A stretch of 7,540 nt of DNA from Anaerolineae bacterium (GTDB taxonomy: Bacteria; Chloroflexota; Anaerolineae; DRVO01): contig JAAYAV010000178.1 of NCBI GenBank assembly GCA_012719195.1, positions 1 to 7,540 on the forward strand, given 5' to 3'. The stretch's first letter is position 1, and every line of letters starts with the position of its first letter. The notes below the pieces were generated by a model. It had not been told where the DNA came from and did not search any database. It was given only the letters and a program-made list of their open reading frames with translations. The translations under genes and the position numbers were made by a program. Shown here piece by piece: positions 1 through 6,169 of this stretch.

Positions 1-154
1 ACTGCTCGCCCAGGACCCAGCGCAAAGCATCAGCCACGTTGCTCTTGCCGCTGCCGTTGGGCCCCACGATGGCGGTAATGGCCCCGGGGAAGGTCAGCTC
101 GGTACGGCCGGCAAAGGACTTGTAGCCCTGCATGGTGACCCGGAGAAGCCGCAT
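1..154 (-). CDS. smc: Chromosome segregation protein SMC, N-terminal part (cut by window edge)
   Basis: Only the first 51 codons are present; the gene continues past the left edge. The protein begins MRLLRVTMQGYKSFAGRTEL, the typical SMC N-terminus in which a beta-strand is followed by 'GYKSFA'. A Walker A motif GPNGSGKSN lies at residues 31-39, and ADALRWVLGEQ at 41-51 leads into the Q-loop. SMC is the ATPase of the SMC-ScpAB condensin that compacts and separates newly replicated chromosomes; that role is family knowledge. The ATG at 154 is chosen because family alignment requires the residues before MQGYKSF; the internal ATG at 133 would remove the first strand. It starts 10 nt after the rnc stop codon, so the two are almost certainly cotranscribed. 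No strong Shine-Dalgarno is visible, so translation may depend on coupling to rnc. Confidence 0.95.
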   Translation of the reverse strand, partial: MRLLRVTMQGYKSFAGRTELTFPGAITAIVGPNGSGKSNVADALRWVLGEQ

Positions 155-164
155 CGTCGCCCGC

Positions 165-863
165 CTATCCCTGGGCCGCGCTGAGCCGCGCCAGGGCTTG
201 CTCGGCCGCCCCCTGCGCGGCGGCTCGCTTGCTGGGGCCCACGCCCCGGCCCCAGACCTCGTCACCCACCACGACCTCCACCGCGAACCGGCGCCGGTGG
301 TCCGGACCGGACTCGCCCACCTCGACGTAGCGCGGTGTCACTCCCACGACCGCCTGCACTTGCTCCTGGAGGCGGCTGCGGGCGTCGGCCGGCCCGGCAA
401 CCACGGTGACCAATGCGATGTAGGGTCGGAAGTGCGCCAGCATCACCCGCCGCACCGTATCCCAGTCGGAGTCGAGGTACATGGCCGCCACCACCGCCTC
501 CAGCGTGGCCGCCAGGTTGGCGGGCTTGGTGCGTCCGCCGGTGGCCTCCTCTCCGCGGCCGAGGACCAGGTGCCGCCCCAGGTCCAGCTGTTGCGCCAGT
601 TGTGCCAGGCCCTCGGTGCTGACAAGCCGGGCCCGCCAGCGCGTCAGTTCGCCCTCCTGGGCTTGAGGGAAAGCCTGGTAGAGAACCTCCGCCACCAGCA
701 GGTCCACCACGGCATCGCCCAGGTACTCCAGCCGCTGATTGTCGGCCGTCAACTCCTCGCTCTCGTTGAGGCAGGAGCTATGGGTGAGGGCGGTGCGGAG
801 CAGGTCCGCATCGCGGAAGGTGTATCCCAGGCGCTCTTGGATCTGGGCCGGATCGTGGCTCAC
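165..863 (-). CDS. rnc: Ribonuclease III
   Basis: A 232-residue protein, the usual length for bacterial RNase III, which cleaves double-stranded RNA in rRNA precursors and structured mRNAs. An endonuclease domain spans about residues 5-150, with the signature NQRLEYLGDAVVDLL at 42-56, EGELTRWRARLV at 70-81 and LAATLEAVVAAMYLD at 117-131. A double-stranded RNA-binding domain covers about 158-229 (RSRLQEQVQ, then a C-terminal SKRAAAQGAAEQAL helix). The start is a GTG at 863 giving (M)SHDPAQIQERLGYTF; the reading frame stays open much further upstream, but that stretch is antisense to the acetyltransferase gene and has no similarity. GAGGA at 876-880 is a possible but distant ribosome site (12 nt). 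By family alignment, the aspartate expected in 'LADxxEA' is A119, while E46, D50, E72 and E122 are kept. It directly precedes smc. Confidence 0.95.
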   Translation of the reverse strand: MSHDPAQIQERLGYTFRDADLLRTALTHSSCLNESEELTADNQRLEYLGDAVVDLLVAEVLYQAFPQAQEGELTRWRARLVSTEGLAQLAQQLDLGRHLVLGRGEEATGGRTKPANLAATLEAVVAAMYLDSDWDTVRRVMLAHFRPYIALVTVVAGPADARSRLQEQVQAVVGVTPRYVEVGESGPDHRRRFAVEVVVGDEVWGRGVGPSKRAAAQGAAEQALARLSAAQG

Positions 864-864
864 G

Positions 865-892
865 TTGTCAGCTAGTCCTCGTCGCCTATAAT
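865..892 (+). promoter_or_regulatory. Sigma-70/sigma-A type promoter for the aac(3)-like gene
   Basis: TTGTCA at 865-870 (5 of 6 to the -35 consensus) is followed by a 16-bp spacer and a perfect TATAAT at 887-892. It reads rightward, with transcription predicted to begin near 899, upstream of all candidate start codons of the acetyltransferase gene. The -35 box lies one base beyond the rnc start codon, so this promoter sits inside the rnc translation-initiation region. No comparable promoter is seen on the minus strand for rnc in this 99-bp gap. Confidence 0.75.
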
Positions 893-962
893 CAGCCTCG
901 GCCCTCGGTTGGGCCGTCACCGCAATCCCATGGCCGGCGGACCCTCCGCCGAAGAGGAGCCC

Positions 963-1736
963 ATGCCCGTCACGGCATCCGATATCGCTGCCGGTCTTCG
1001 CGCCCTCGGCCTTCCTGCCGGCGCCACCGTCCTCGTGCACTCCTCGCTGCGCAGCTTCGGCCAGGTGGAAGGGGGCGCCGACGCCGTCATCGACGGCATT
1101 CTGCAGGCGCTCGGACCGACAGGCACGGCTGCCTTCCCCACCTTCTCCGGGTCCTCCAAGCTGGGACCGGAGCACCCGCCTCACTTCGACGTGCGACAGA
1201 CCCCCTGCTGGACGGGACGCATACCGGAGACAGCCCGCGACCGCGCCGAAGCCCGCCGCAGCCTCCACCCGACCCACAGCGTGGCCGCCATGGGACCGGG
1301 GACGGCCGACCTGCTGCACGACCACGAGCTCTCCCCCACGCCCTGCGGCCCGGAGACGCCCTTCGGTCGCCTGGCTCGCTGCGAAAGGGGCTATGTCCTC
1401 TTCCTCGGCGCGGATCTGCGCAGCAACACCATGTTCCATCACGTCGAAGAGGCGGCGAAGGTCGACTACCACATGCAGGAGGTGCCCGTCGCGGCGACGG
1501 TGGTGGACTACGAGGGCGAGACGCGAACCGTGCGCCTGTGGCTGCACCGCTATGGACCGGCCCGGGACTACCCGAAGGCCGAGCCCTACCTCCGCGAACG
1601 GGGCATTCTCACCAGCGGGCGCATCGGCGAGAGCACCGTACGTCTGGTCCGCTCGCGCCCCATGGTGGAATACGTGCTCGCCCGCGTCTCCGAGGATCCG
1701 GACTACCTGCTGGCGACCCGCAAAACACCAGCCTAG
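963..1736 (+). CDS. AAC(3)-family N-acetyltransferase (Antibiotic_NAT / YokD type)
   Basis: A 257-residue protein of the aminoglycoside 3-N-acetyltransferase family, which transfers acetyl from acetyl-CoA to an amine. Family features are LVHSSLRSFGQVEGGADAVI at about 24-43, PTFS at 59-62, RSLHPTHSVAAMGP at 99-112, CGPETPFGRL at 128-137 and LGADLRSNTMFHHVEEAAKV at 148-167. The His and Glu of the second and last motifs are candidate catalytic residues. Some family members are not resistance enzymes (YokD, for example), so the substrate cannot be named and a resistance phenotype should not be assumed. The ATG at 963 is favoured because GAGGAG lies at 954-959, although the 3-nt spacing is short, and because family similarity begins with TASDIAAGLRALGL. 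An in-frame ATG at 930 and TTG at 909 are possible alternatives. It is the only plus-strand gene here and has its own promoter; it is divergent from rnc and convergent with fabF. Confidence 0.9.
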   Translation: MPVTASDIAAGLRALGLPAGATVLVHSSLRSFGQVEGGADAVIDGILQALGPTGTAAFPTFSGSSKLGPEHPPHFDVRQTPCWTGRIPETARDRAEARRSLHPTHSVAAMGPGTADLLHDHELSPTPCGPETPFGRLARCERGYVLFLGADLRSNTMFHHVEEAAKVDYHMQEVPVAATVVDYEGETRTVRLWLHRYGPARDYPKAEPYLRERGILTSGRIGESTVRLVRSRPMVEYVLARVSEDPDYLLATRKTPA

Positions 1737-1858
1737 CTTAGCACGGAGCAGGCTCCACCGGCAACGGTCCGCAGTGGGCGGGGCGAATGCATCTTGGCCA
1801 CAACGGCGTCCTTCCGGGCTGGCGACGCACCCCAGAACCGGCATCGCGTCCTCCCCGC

Positions 1859-2005
1859 GTCGTTCTGAGGCCCGTCAAGCGGCTGGGACAGTCGCTGGGG
1901 CCGAAGGACCTCCCGGTGCTGAGGGTAGATTCCTCGCTCCGGTCACGGCTTCGCTGTGAACTGGATCGGAATGACACGAGGCGACAGGGACCGCTCGGAA
2001 TGACA
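1859..2005. repeat. Diverged dispersed repeat with inverted 'GTCATTCCGAG'-type ends
   Basis: The left end reads GTCGTTCTGAG (1859-1869). The right side has two direct copies of TCGGAATGACA, at 1966-1976 and 1995-2005, whose reverse complement is TGTCATTCCGA; left and right ends therefore form an imperfect inverted repeat. The interior contains GAAGGACCTC...GAGGGTAGATTCCTCG, itself imperfectly self-complementary, and a small hairpin at 1943-1959 with a CTTCG loop. Noncoding elements with ends of the 'GTCATTCtGAGcgaag...gaagaATCT' kind are dispersed in many GC-rich bacterial genomes; I recognise the style, not a named family. It has no transposase, so any movement would need help from elsewhere. 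Confidence 0.55.
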
Positions 2006-2006
2006 G

Positions 2007-2036
2007 CGGGGCGGACGCCTGCAAGCGTCCGCCCCG
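2007..2036 (-). terminator. Perfect GC-rich hairpin downstream of fabF, possible terminator
   Basis: A 12-bp perfect stem (CGGGGCGGACGC at 2007-2018 with its complement at 2025-2036) encloses a 6-nt loop. It begins 22 nt past the fabF stop and could end fabF transcription or act in both directions for the convergent pair. No run of T follows on either strand, so intrinsic termination is not certain. It abuts the right end of the dispersed repeat and may be part of it. Confidence 0.5.
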
Positions 2037-2058
2037 TGGGCGTAACAGGAGTACCCGT

Positions 2059-3309
2059 CTAGACAAGCCGGCGCAGCGCCACCGTGCCGTTGTGCCCGCC
2101 GAGGCCGAAGGAGTTCGACAGGCAAACGTTGACCTCCGCCGGCCGGGCGACGTTGGGCACATAGTCCAGGTCGCACTCCGGGTCGGGCGTCTCGTAGTTC
2201 ACCGTCGGCGGCAGGATCTGGTCGCGCATGGCGAGAACACAGAAGACGGCTTCCATGGCGCCCGCCGCCCCCAGCAGGTGGCCGGTCATGCTCTTGGTGG
2301 AACTGACGGGCAGGTTGTGGGCGTGCTCCCCGAAGACGCGCTTGATGGCGCGCGTTTCGATGGCGTCGTTGAGCTTGGTGCTCGTGCCATGGGCGTTGAT
2401 GTAGTCCACGTCGGTGGGCTGCAGGCCCGACGCCCGCAGAGCGGCCAGCATGGCCTCGGTGGCGCCGTTGCCGTCCGGTTCCGGCTGGGCAATGTGGTAG
2501 CCGTCGTTGGTGGCGCCGTACCCGAGCAGCTCCGCATAGATGGTCGCTCCCCGTGCCTTGGCGCGATCGAACCGCTCCAGAACCATCACCGCGGCGCCCT
2601 CGCCCACCACGAACCCATCGCGGTCGGCGTCGAAGGGGCGGCTGGCCCTCTCCGGCTCTTCGTTCCTGGTGCTGACGGCGTGCATGTTGTCGAAGGCCGC
2701 CATGGCGATGGACACCAGCCCCGCCTCGGATCCGCCCGCGATCATGATGTCGGCGTCGCCGCGGCGAATGACCTCGGCCGCTTCGCCGAGGGAGTGGCTG
2801 CCGGTGGCGCAGGCAGTGGCCAGGCCCAGGCTCGGCCCGCGCACCCCCAAGAGCAGGCTGAGCTGCCCGGAAGCGGCGTTGAGCATGAGCCCGGTGACGG
2901 CGAACGGGCTGACGCGCCGCGCACCCCGGCTGGCCATCACGTCCAGCTGTTCCAGGAGCACGTGGATCCCGCCGACGGCCGACCCGATGAGGACGCCCAC
3001 GCGGGTCGGGTCCTCCTTGGGGATGTCCAGGCCCGACTGAGCCAGCGCCTCCTGGGCGGCGGCGACGGCGAAGTGGACGAAGCGGTCGGTACGACGCACC
3101 TCTTTGGCATCCATGTACTGCGTTGGGTCGAAACCCTTAACCTCGGCGGCGATGCGGGTGCGCAGGTCGGTGGTGTCAAACTGGGTGATGGGGCCCACGC
3201 CGGTGCGCCCGGCCAGGATTCCGCCCCAGGTAGTAGGTAGGTCGTGGCCCAGAGGGGTAACGGCGCCCAGGCCTACCACGGCCACGCGCCCAGCATCGGG
3301 GTTGCTCAA
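2059..3309 (-). CDS. fabF: Beta-ketoacyl-[acyl-carrier-protein] synthase II
   Basis: A 416-residue thiolase-fold condensing enzyme of type II fatty-acid synthesis: it condenses malonyl-ACP with a growing acyl chain in the cytoplasm. The Cys-His-His triad is visible: C167 in ATACATGSHSLGEAAEVI, H307 in INAHGTSTKLND and H344 in SSTKSMTGHLLGAAGAME, with the conserved K339. FDADRDGFVVGEGAAV at 226-241 and the glycine-rich end SNSFGLGGHNGT at 398-409 complete the family pattern. The length matches FabF (about 410-415). The start is a TTG at 3309, supported by GGAGG at 3316-3320 with 6-nt spacing and by the N-terminus RVAVVGLGAVTPLG; an ATG at 3322 is out of frame. The 84-bp gap from the methyltransferase stop suggests possible cotranscription. 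No acpP or fabD/fabG is adjacent, so it stands apart from the usual fab cluster. Confidence 0.95.
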   Translation of the reverse strand: MSNPDAGRVAVVGLGAVTPLGHDLPTTWGGILAGRTGVGPITQFDTTDLRTRIAAEVKGFDPTQYMDAKEVRRTDRFVHFAVAAAQEALAQSGLDIPKEDPTRVGVLIGSAVGGIHVLLEQLDVMASRGARRVSPFAVTGLMLNAASGQLSLLLGVRGPSLGLATACATGSHSLGEAAEVIRRGDADIMIAGGSEAGLVSIAMAAFDNMHAVSTRNEEPERASRPFDADRDGFVVGEGAAVMVLERFDRAKARGATIYAELLGYGATNDGYHIAQPEPDGNGATEAMLAALRASGLQPTDVDYINAHGTSTKLNDAIETRAIKRVFGEHAHNLPVSSTKSMTGHLLGAAGAMEAVFCVLAMRDQILPPTVNYETPDPECDLDYVPNVARPAEVNVCLSNSFGLGGHNGTVALRRLV

Positions 3310-3326
3310 CGTCGTCCTCCATCGTC

Positions 3327-3355
3327 AGTGTGGGACCAGATCACAGGTGTTTCAA
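3327..3355 (-). promoter_or_regulatory. Weak candidate promoter for fabF
   Basis: On the minus strand, TTGAAA (3350-3355) is separated by 17 bp from CACACT (3327-3332). The -35 is good (4 of 6) but the -10 matches only 3 of 6, so this is a tentative call. TTGAAA overlaps a small inverted repeat, GTGTT-TC-AACAC, at 3347-3358, which might be a regulator site. Confidence 0.25.
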
Positions 3356-3380
3356 CACGCAGAAAGGGCCCAGGATGCGA

Positions 3381-3393
3381 CCGGACCGTCCGG
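3381..3393 (-). other. Small hairpin immediately after the methyltransferase stop
   Basis: CCGGA-CCG-TCCGG forms a 5-bp perfect stem directly abutting the stop codon at 3394-3396. It is short and lacks a T tract, so it is not a convincing terminator; it could stabilise or pause the transcript between this gene and fabF. Confidence 0.3.
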
Positions 3394-4653
3394 CTATGGC
3401 TCGGTCACCAGGGGGGGCAGGGGGCGACCCTTGACGCGGCCCACGGGACGAGCTCCCAGCAGCACCCTGAAGAAGCGGTCCCGATGGATCTCGTCTACCC
3501 GGCGGAACATGCCCTCCATGACCTGGTCGTGAGAGAGGAAGGAGTTGCCGACCAAGTAGAGCCGTCCCTTGGTGCCGAGAACGTCGCGAGAGTCCTCGAC
3601 GAACTGGCGGGCCGTGTCGAACTCCACGTCCGACCCTAGGTGGAAGGGGGGATTGGTGGCGACGACGTCAAAACGCTCGCCGACTACGGCCGAACCGGCG
3701 TCGCTGAGGCGAGCGACGGCGCGGGGCAGCCGGTTGTGCTCGATGGTTCGCTGGGCGGCCCGCACGGCGGGCAGGGAGTCGTCCACCATCACGACGCCTT
3801 CCAGGTCCGTGAGCCCGCTGCAAACCAGGCCCACCATGCCGGCGCCGCAGCCCAGGTCCAGCACGCGCTCGCCCGAGCGAACCTCCAGATGGGCCAAGAG
3901 GCGCTTGGTGCCCCCGTCCAGCCCCTTGCGCCCAAAGACCCCCGGCTTGCTCACGTACTCCCAACGGCGTTCACGCGCCTGGAACTGGCTCACCGTGTAC
4001 TGGTGGTAGGTTGAGGGAGGCGGCGGGGCGCTGCCGGGACGCTTGAGCGCCCGGGCCACGCGGTAGTTGGCGGTGGTGGCCACCATCTCCACGTTGCCGA
4101 ACCACTCGCCGGTGGTGGCCACGCGTGTGACGATGCCGGTCTGCTTGGCGCCGGCCAGGTAGAACCGGCCGCCCGGCTCCAGTCGCTCCCAGGCAACGCG
4201 AATGAACTCCTCGCCCAGGTCCCGTCCCCGCGGCAGATGGGCCACCACCACGTCCACCGTCAGGCCGGCGGGCAGGTCGGCCCCCACATCGCTGTGCCAG
4301 ACGCGGCCGGGAAGGCCGAGACGGTCCAGGCTGAAGGAAACAGCCGTGACGGCAGCGTAGCTGGCGTCGGCCAGGTGCAGCTCCACGTTCGGCTGGATGA
4401 GGCCGGCGCCGAAGCCGATGACACCGTTGCCACACCCCAGGTCCAGCAGGCGCGACCCGGCCGGCACCCCGTCTTTGGCGAGGGTGGAGAGAAGCATCTG
4501 GGCGGCGCGATCGGGCTTGCGCCAGGAGAAGATGCCGGGCTTGGTGTAGAGGCGCAGCGGCCCGGCCGGCGTCCGGACGACCGTCGGACGGAACAGGTGA
4601 TAGTCGCTGTTGCTGGGGCGGGCCGGCAGTCCATGCATCTTCATGGGTCGCAT
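3394..4653 (-). CDS. Two-domain RsmC/RlmG-like class I SAM methyltransferase
   Basis: About 419 residues, built from two related MTS-type methyltransferase modules. Module 1 has TKPGIFSW at 37-44, a SAM-binding loop LLDLGCGNG at 69-77 and, where the catalytic NPP(F/Y) motif should be, VVAHLPRG at 136-143. Module 2 has SKPGVFGRKGLDGGTKRLL at 235-253, VLDLGCGAG at 264-272 and an intact NPPFHLG at 334-340, the motif of enzymes that methylate the exocyclic amine of guanine. RsmC and RlmG (rRNA m2G methyltransferases) share this catalytic-plus-degenerate arrangement, so rRNA methylation is the likely role; the target base cannot be told. The start is uncertain: in-frame ATGs at 4653, 4644 and 4638 and a TTG at 4695 all lack a clear Shine-Dalgarno. 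A TACAAT at 4652-4657 could be a -10 box, making a leaderless message from 4644 possible. It is longer than E. coli RsmC (about 340). Confidence 0.8.
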   Translation of the reverse strand: MRPMKMHGLPARPSNSDYHLFRPTVVRTPAGPLRLYTKPGIFSWRKPDRAAQMLLSTLAKDGVPAGSRLLDLGCGNGVIGFGAGLIQPNVELHLADASYAAVTAVSFSLDRLGLPGRVWHSDVGADLPAGLTVDVVVAHLPRGRDLGEEFIRVAWERLEPGGRFYLAGAKQTGIVTRVATTGEWFGNVEMVATTANYRVARALKRPGSAPPPPSTYHQYTVSQFQARERRWEYVSKPGVFGRKGLDGGTKRLLAHLEVRSGERVLDLGCGAGMVGLVCSGLTDLEGVVMVDDSLPAVRAAQRTIEHNRLPRAVARLSDAGSAVVGERFDVVATNPPFHLGSDVEFDTARQFVEDSRDVLGTKGRLYLVGNSFLSHDQVMEGMFRRVDEIHRDRFFRVLLGARPVGRVKGRPLPPLVTEP

Positions 4654-4735
4654 TGTAGCCGGGCCGGCCACCGTGAGCGAAAGAGGGCCGACCAAGCCCG
4701 AGGCCGGGCTGCGACGAAGCCGCGGGGGATGGCAA

Positions 4736-4764
4736 AGCCCCCTTCCGCGGCCGGAAAGGGGGCT
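4736..4764 (-). terminator. Terminator-like hairpin after the M23 peptidase gene
   Basis: AGCCCCCTT (4736-4744) and AAGGGGGCT (4756-4764) form a 9-bp perfect stem, extendable by two GC pairs past a one-base bulge. It begins 18 nt past the peptidase stop. On the minus strand the stem runs into TTTGCC, a weak U tract. It would separate peptidase transcripts from the methyltransferase gene downstream. Confidence 0.6.
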
Positions 4765-4782
4765 GGCAGTCGAGCGAGAAGG

Positions 4783-5922
4783 CTAGGGCAGGTAACTGAA
4801 GGGGTTCTGCCGGACGCCGCCGGAGCGCACCTCGAAATGCAGGTGGGGGCCGGTTGAGCGGCCGGTGTTGCCGCGCACCCCCAGAACATCGCCCTTGGAG
4901 ACGTTCTGCCCCACTTCTACGTTGATGCCGTCGAGGTGGGCATAGAGCGTCTCCAGCCCGTTGCCGTGGTCGACAATGACATGGTAGCCGTAGCTGGTGC
5001 GCATCCAGGACACGAGCACGACGGTTCCGTCGTCCGTCGCCACCACCGAGTCGCCCCGGTCCCCGGCGATGTCAATGGCGGCGTGGTAGGACGTCACACC
5101 TTGGCTGATGTAGCCACCCACCGGCCAGATCATGCTGCCGCTCCCCGCTTGCGGGTTGGCCACCAGAGCGGTGTAGGTCCGCTCCTGGTTGGGCAGGGTG
5201 ATGACCTTAGCAGGAAGATCGGGCAACTCGGCGCCCGGCACGATGATTCGCGCGCCCACGACGAGGTGCTCGGGGTCGTCGATATCATTGCCGCCGTAGT
5301 TGAGGATGGCGCTCGGTTCCACCTTGTACTTGTCGGCGATGCTCTGCATGGTGTCGCCTTCAGCTACGGTGTGGTAGGCGCCATCCAGCGGCAAGATGAC
5401 CAACTCCTGTCCGATGGACAGGCTGTCGGGCGAACGGACGAGAGTGTCGTTGGCCCACAGGACGGTCCGCATGTCCAGGCCGTAGCGAGCGGCGATGCCG
5501 GAGAGGGTGTCTCCCGCCTCCACCGAATAGGAGCGCGTCTCCCAGTCCGGGTAGTCTCCCTCCACGGTGCGCACCAGCCCGGCGCGCTCCAATACCGTCT
5601 GCTGCATCACCCCCGGAGTGCTGCGCTCGTCGCGTGTGCGCAGCCAGGCGTCATCCCGCGCTGTCCCGACGTCCACGCCGTTCCTGGCCGCGGGCAGGCT
5701 GACTGTGAACTCGGGTGTGGGAAGGTAGGGTAAAAGGAGGGCGAGGACGGCCACCAGGGCAACGGCGAAGTGGGTACCGTATTGCCGCCACACCGCCCCC
5801 GAAAGTACCGGAAGGCGCGGCGGGCTGATTGAGGATTGGCTGAGCTTCTTGGAAAGTGCGTCTTCGAGCCACCGGCGTACTGCGAGCGTGCCCGGTGGAG
5901 ATAGCGCAGGTGTGTTCTCCAT
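4783..5922 (-). CDS. Membrane-anchored LysM-LysM-M23 family metallopeptidase
   Basis: A 379-residue cell-envelope protein. A basic, cytoplasmic N-terminal stretch of about 48 residues precedes one hydrophobic segment (about 51-67, HFAVALVAVLALLLPYL). Two LysM peptidoglycan-binding repeats follow, at about 130-178 (YSVEAGDTLSGIAARYGL...) and 183-229 (HTVAEGDTMQSIADKYKV...). The C-terminal M23/LytM domain covers about 264-379 and contains HAAIDIA (H280, D284), YAHL (H329) and GPHLHFEVR (H360, H362). By analogy with LytM, H280, D284 and H362 bind zinc and H329 and H360 act in catalysis, so the enzyme looks active and should cut peptidoglycan cross-bridges or stem peptides. The segment lacks an evident signal-peptidase site, suggesting a membrane anchor. 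The ATG at 5922 follows AGGAG with short spacing (3 nt). A minus-strand TATCAT at 5958-5963 is a possible -10. It is the first gene left of the putative oriC and is transcribed away from it. Confidence 0.9.
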   Translation of the reverse strand: MENTPALSPPGTLAVRRWLEDALSKKLSQSSISPPRLPVLSGAVWRQYGTHFAVALVAVLALLLPYLPTPEFTVSLPAARNGVDVGTARDDAWLRTRDERSTPGVMQQTVLERAGLVRTVEGDYPDWETRSYSVEAGDTLSGIAARYGLDMRTVLWANDTLVRSPDSLSIGQELVILPLDGAYHTVAEGDTMQSIADKYKVEPSAILNYGGNDIDDPEHLVVGARIIVPGAELPDLPAKVITLPNQERTYTALVANPQAGSGSMIWPVGGYISQGVTSYHAAIDIAGDRGDSVVATDDGTVVLVSWMRTSYGYHVIVDHGNGLETLYAHLDGINVEVGQNVSKGDVLGVRGNTGRSTGPHLHFEVRSGGVRQNPFSYLP

Positions 5923-5957
5923 CGTCTCCTGCTGACCGGCGACGCTGCCTGAGCCTT

Positions 5958-5963
5958 ATGATA
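5958..5963 (-). promoter_or_regulatory. Possible -10 element of the M23 peptidase gene
   Basis: TATCAT on the minus strand matches TATAAT at 5 of 6 positions and lies 35 nt before the start codon. The -35 region is poor (CTGTCG with about 16-bp spacing), so this is weak. Confidence 0.3.
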
Positions 5964-6169
5964 GTTACGGGAGAAGTGCCGACAGCCTAGCACATCGGCT
6001 AGACCGCCGCAAGGGGGTTAACGCAGCAGCCGTAGTGAGGGCGACGGCGGCGGCCCATTCGCCCCCGCCTGGTCAACCGCAAGGGCCGCCTCTGGAGGGC
6101 CCGCCGCGATCATGCACCATCTCAGTCTTGGCACCAAAACCGCATCAAGACGTCGATGTATTCCCCTCA

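Larger units (their letters stand above)
1737..2058. other. Convergent intergenic region without a gene
   Basis: This is 322 bp between the 3' ends of the acetyltransferase gene and fabF. No credible coding frame is seen. Just after the acetyltransferase stop are two small hairpins (GGAG/CTCC at 1745-1756 and ACCG-GCAA-CGGT at 1757-1768), neither with a T tract. The middle and right portions hold a diverged dispersed repeat (1859-2005) and a perfect GC-rich hairpin (2007-2036), described separately. Confidence 0.8.

Noticed and set aside
132..875. Long plus-strand open frame over the rnc region
   Set aside because: It is antisense to rnc, which has clear RNase III motifs. The frame's protein is low-complexity Gly/Arg/His-rich with no recognisable domain, as expected from GC-rich shadow frames.
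864..1844. N-terminal extension of the rnc frame to about 559 residues
   Set aside because: The extra residues are antisense to the acetyltransferase gene and show no domain. RNase III similarity begins right after the GTG at 863.
2092..3240. 382-residue plus-strand frame opposite fabF
   Set aside because: It lies wholly antisense to a complete FabF with its catalytic triad and a good ribosome site; its composition is typical of a shadow frame.
3347..3358. Possible parS site (GTGTTTCAACAC)
   Set aside because: Only TGTTTCA matches the parS consensus TGTTTCACGTGAAACA; the second half is missing.
3971..4735. 254-residue minus-strand frame overlapping the methyltransferase
   Set aside because: A frame-shifted shadow, rich in Arg/Pro/Gly, within the coding region of a clear two-domain methyltransferase.
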